64,000 bases of DNA from Sulfitobacter marinus (GTDB lineage: Bacteria; Pseudomonadota; Alphaproteobacteria; Rhodobacterales; Rhodobacteraceae): positions 62,001-126,000 of the forward strand of contig NZ_FPAJ01000007.1 in assembly GCF_900116285.1 (NCBI RefSeq), in the 5' to 3' direction. The position numbers and the translations under genes are program-made. The notes under the pieces are model-generated. The model ran no database searches. It had not been told where the DNA came from and was given only the letters and a program-made list of their open reading frames with translations. The first letter of the stretch is position 1. The number at the start of each line of letters is the position of its first letter. Of this stretch, positions 62,079-64,000 are shown in pieces.

Positions 62079-63791
62079 ATGGCGATTGCCGAAAGGGATT
62101 TTGTGCGAGACACGGGCACCAATATTCGGGACGGCGATGTCGTGCTGGGCGACGATTGGGTTGCGCCAGATACGGAAGCGACCGAGGAATTGCGTGGCAG
62201 CCGTGCGCGCCGAGGCCTGTTTTCGTTGCGGACTTCGCCACTGACCCGCAAGATCATTACATTCAATCTGATTGCATTGAACGTTCTGGTCGCCGGGATT
62301 TTATACCTCAATTCATCGCGCGACAGTCTGGCGGTTCAACGCGGTGCGTCGCTGGTTTCTGAGGCCGAGCTGATCGCCGATATTTTTGAAGCGCAGCTGC
62401 CCGCTGGTGCGACGATCGATTTGGCCGCGAATGAACCAATTGATGTGGCCGCCAGCCTGAGCCGTTTGGATCTGCGCAGCGGGGTTGAGGTTTTCGTTTT
62501 CGCACCTGACCAGACCCTTTTGACTAGGTCGGAAGGCCGGACCCCGACAGAGGCCCCTCGTCAGCGCGGAAAAACCTTTTTGACAGACGGTCTGAACTGG
62601 CTGTGGTCCAAGCTCTCGAACCCCTTTGGAGAGGTCCCGCCTGCTGATGTCTTGCCGATCCAAGATCAGCTTAAGACCATGGTTGCGGAGACGCTGTCGG
62701 GCGGCACGCAAATTCAGAACAACCTTGATGCTGATGGTGGCACGCTGTTTACGGTTTCCACGCCCATTTCCCAAAACGGCACGCCGATTGGTGTGGTTGC
62801 GGTGACATCTGCGGCCGGTGAGATTGACGAACTGGTGCGCGGCGAACGCGAGCGTGTCTTGCAGATGTTCGTTATCGCAACATTGGTGTCCATAGGTCTT
62901 AGCCTTGTGTTGGCGTCGACGATTGCGAACCCGCTGGCCGATTTGGCCGCAGCGGCTGAACTGGGGCGCGACAAGGATGCGCGCAAGATGAACCCGGGAC
63001 GTATCCGAATTCCCGACCTCACCGCGCGCCCGGACGAGATCGGCAGGCTGTCTGGCGCGCTGCGCGGGATGGTGTCGGCATTGTATAATCGCATCGACGG
63101 AAACGAACAGTTTGCGGCTGATGTGGCCCATGAGATCAAAAACCCGCTGGCGTCGCTCCGGTCTGCCGTTGGGACGTTGCGGTTGATCAAACGCGAGGAC
63201 CAGCGCGAAAAACTGCTTGATGTTATTGATCATGATGTGCGGCGTCTTGATCGGTTGGTCAGCGACATTTCCAACGCATCGCGTTTGGACAGCGAGCTGG
63301 TTAAAGAAGAAGAAGAGCCGTTTGATCTGCTCGCGATGATCGGCAACCTGTCGCAATATCTGGGCGAAGATGCCCGCAAAAAAGGCATCGATTTCATCAC
63401 CGATTTGCCGAGCGAACCGATTGTTGTTCACGGGCTCGAGGCGCGGCTTGCACAGGTTTTTGTGAACCTGATCACCAATGCCACGTCTTTCTGCGAAGAT
63501 GGCGATGCGATCCGGGTCTGGGCGCGCAAACGTGAAAATCGTGTTTTGGTTGTTGTCGAAGATACCGGCCCCGGTATCCCCGATCAGGCGCTTTCCAAGA
63601 TCTTCAAACGGTTCTATTCACAACGGCCTGACGAACATTTTGGCAATAACTCCGGCCTTGGTTTGGCGATCTCAAAACAGATCGTCGAGGCGCATGGCGG
63701 TGTGATCTGGGCCGAGAACATTCGCCCGACAGAGGCAGACATCACGTCCGAGCCGCTTGGCGCGCGCTTTGTCGTCGGCCTTCCCATTTAG
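62079..63791 (+). CDS. chvG: Sensor histidine kinase ChvG
   Basis: A 570-residue membrane sensor. Transmembrane helices lie near residues 57-80 and 261-287 around a periplasmic sensor domain, followed by HAMP, HisKA with the phospho-His near 351 (FAADVAHEIKNPLASLRSA) and HATPase_c (NLITNATSFCED; DTGPGIP; GLGLAISKQIVEAHGG). The N-terminal ~50 residues are cytoplasmic. ExoR, the usual periplasmic inhibitor, is not in this window. Three bases separate it from hprK. Confidence 0.95.
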   Translation: MAIAERDFVRDTGTNIRDGDVVLGDDWVAPDTEATEELRGSRARRGLFSLRTSPLTRKIITFNLIALNVLVAGILYLNSSRDSLAVQRGASLVSEAELIADIFEAQLPAGATIDLAANEPIDVAASLSRLDLRSGVEVFVFAPDQTLLTRSEGRTPTEAPRQRGKTFLTDGLNWLWSKLSNPFGEVPPADVLPIQDQLKTMVAETLSGGTQIQNNLDADGGTLFTVSTPISQNGTPIGVVAVTSAAGEIDELVRGERERVLQMFVIATLVSIGLSLVLASTIANPLADLAAAAELGRDKDARKMNPGRIRIPDLTARPDEIGRLSGALRGMVSALYNRIDGNEQFAADVAHEIKNPLASLRSAVGTLRLIKREDQREKLLDVIDHDVRRLDRLVSDISNASRLDSELVKEEEEPFDLLAMIGNLSQYLGEDARKKGIDFITDLPSEPIVVHGLEARLAQVFVNLITNATSFCEDGDAIRVWARKRENRVLVVVEDTGPGIPDQALSKIFKRFYSQRPDEHFGNNSGLGLAISKQIVEAHGGVIWAENIRPTEADITSEPLGARFVVGLPI

Positions 63792-63794
63792 GGC

Positions 63795-64000
63795 GTGGCT
63801 GACGCCCCCTTGTCCGAGCAGGTGATCCACGCCACCACGGTGTGTGTCGGTGATCGCGGGCTGATTATTCTAGGTCCTTCAGGCGCGGGCAAATCAACAC
63901 TGGCCCTACAGCTTTTGGCGCTTGGCGCTGTGCTGGTTGCAGACGACCGAACCCACATCGCCCACACTGCTTTGGGTCTTGTCGCTCAATGCCCTTCCGC
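63795..64000 (+). CDS. hprK: HPr kinase/phosphorylase (5' part)
   Basis: The first 68 codons are visible, cut by the right window edge. They start at GTG 63795 (MADAPLSEQVIHATTVCVGD). The Walker A GPSGAGKSTLALQLLALGAV marks the short, C-terminal-only alphaproteobacterial HprK, which phosphorylates HPr on serine. Its place after chvIG matches the usual chvI-chvG-hprK-PTS gene order, linking carbon/nitrogen sensing to the envelope system. Confidence 0.9.
   Translation, partial: MADAPLSEQVIHATTVCVGDRGLIILGPSGAGKSTLALQLLALGAVLVADDRTHIAHTALGLVAQCPS

Noticed and set aside
1-64000. Prophage, insertion sequence, CRISPR array or defence island
   Set aside because: No transposase, integrase, phage structural gene, terminal inverted repeats or spaced direct repeats were seen.

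Overview
This is a stretch of alphaproteobacterial chromosome, most likely from the order Rhodobacterales (Roseobacter group). The pointers are MipZ instead of MinCDE, a split b/b' ATP synthase F0 operon, a ChvG/ChvI two-component system followed by a short HprK, a methylsuccinyl-CoA dehydrogenase of the ethylmalonyl-CoA pathway, three tandem deformylase genes before fmt, and short dispersed palindromes of the type familiar from roseobacter genomes. No rRNA, tRNA, CRISPR array, insertion sequence or prophage is seen. The taxonomic call rests on gene content and recall of the families, not on a search.

Region 1 (1-8084) is a benzoyl-CoA epoxidation (box) cluster: the 3' part of boxC, then boxB, boxA, a hotdog thioesterase, the benzoyl-CoA-responsive repressor boxR and a 3-hydroxyacyl-CoA dehydrogenase-like protein whose catalytic motifs look lost. 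A convergent orphan Tat-exported substrate-binding protein follows. Region 2 (8085-14391) is a homogentisate operon on the minus strand (hmgA, fahA, an MBL-fold protein with an altered metal motif, an FAD hydroxylase and a DUF2783 protein), divergent from a MarR regulator. Together these two regions handle aromatic acids through a CoA-epoxide route and a ring-cleavage route.

Region 3 (14418-18704) holds a DMT exporter, mipZ, small proteins and a TetR/SDR divergent pair with two matching operators. Region 4 (18823-25725, minus) is the translation and secretion operon ffh - NIPSNAP - chorismate mutase - rpsP - a 49-aa membrane peptide - rimM - trmD - purC, then rplS and rpmE. A strongly folded leader element lies upstream of ffh, and azoR lies beyond it. 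Region 5 (25855-32402) has a LysR/DMT pair, a 25-aa membrane peptide, an ArsR regulator, the atpIBEF'F operon, a FadR-type regulator and a lipoprotein. Region 6 (32520-45232) has smc, a glutathionyl-hydroquinone reductase, a C-S lyase-type aminotransferase, the def-def-def-fmt operon (third copy degenerate, transcript probably leaderless), rnhA and ispH with small membrane proteins, and an NYN nuclease.

Region 7 (45361-54106, plus) is the conserved core run folK, rpoZ, rsh, DUF2062, pdxJ, acpS, lepB, rnc, era, DUF1491, recO. Region 8 (54090-64000) holds a META-domain lipoprotein, mcd, a TauE/SafE permease and an XRE regulator resembling PraR. An unusual LysR-like regulator next to an uncharacterised acyltransferase-like protein comes next, then pckA divergent from chvI-chvG-hprK (hprK truncated by the window edge).

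Most of the window is ordinary core genome. The points worth a second look are the folded ffh leader, the hidden small membrane peptides, the degenerate paralogues (third deformylase, dehydrogenase-like protein, MBL protein), the regulator/acyltransferase-like pair at 57.7-59.4 kb and several well-formed operators.
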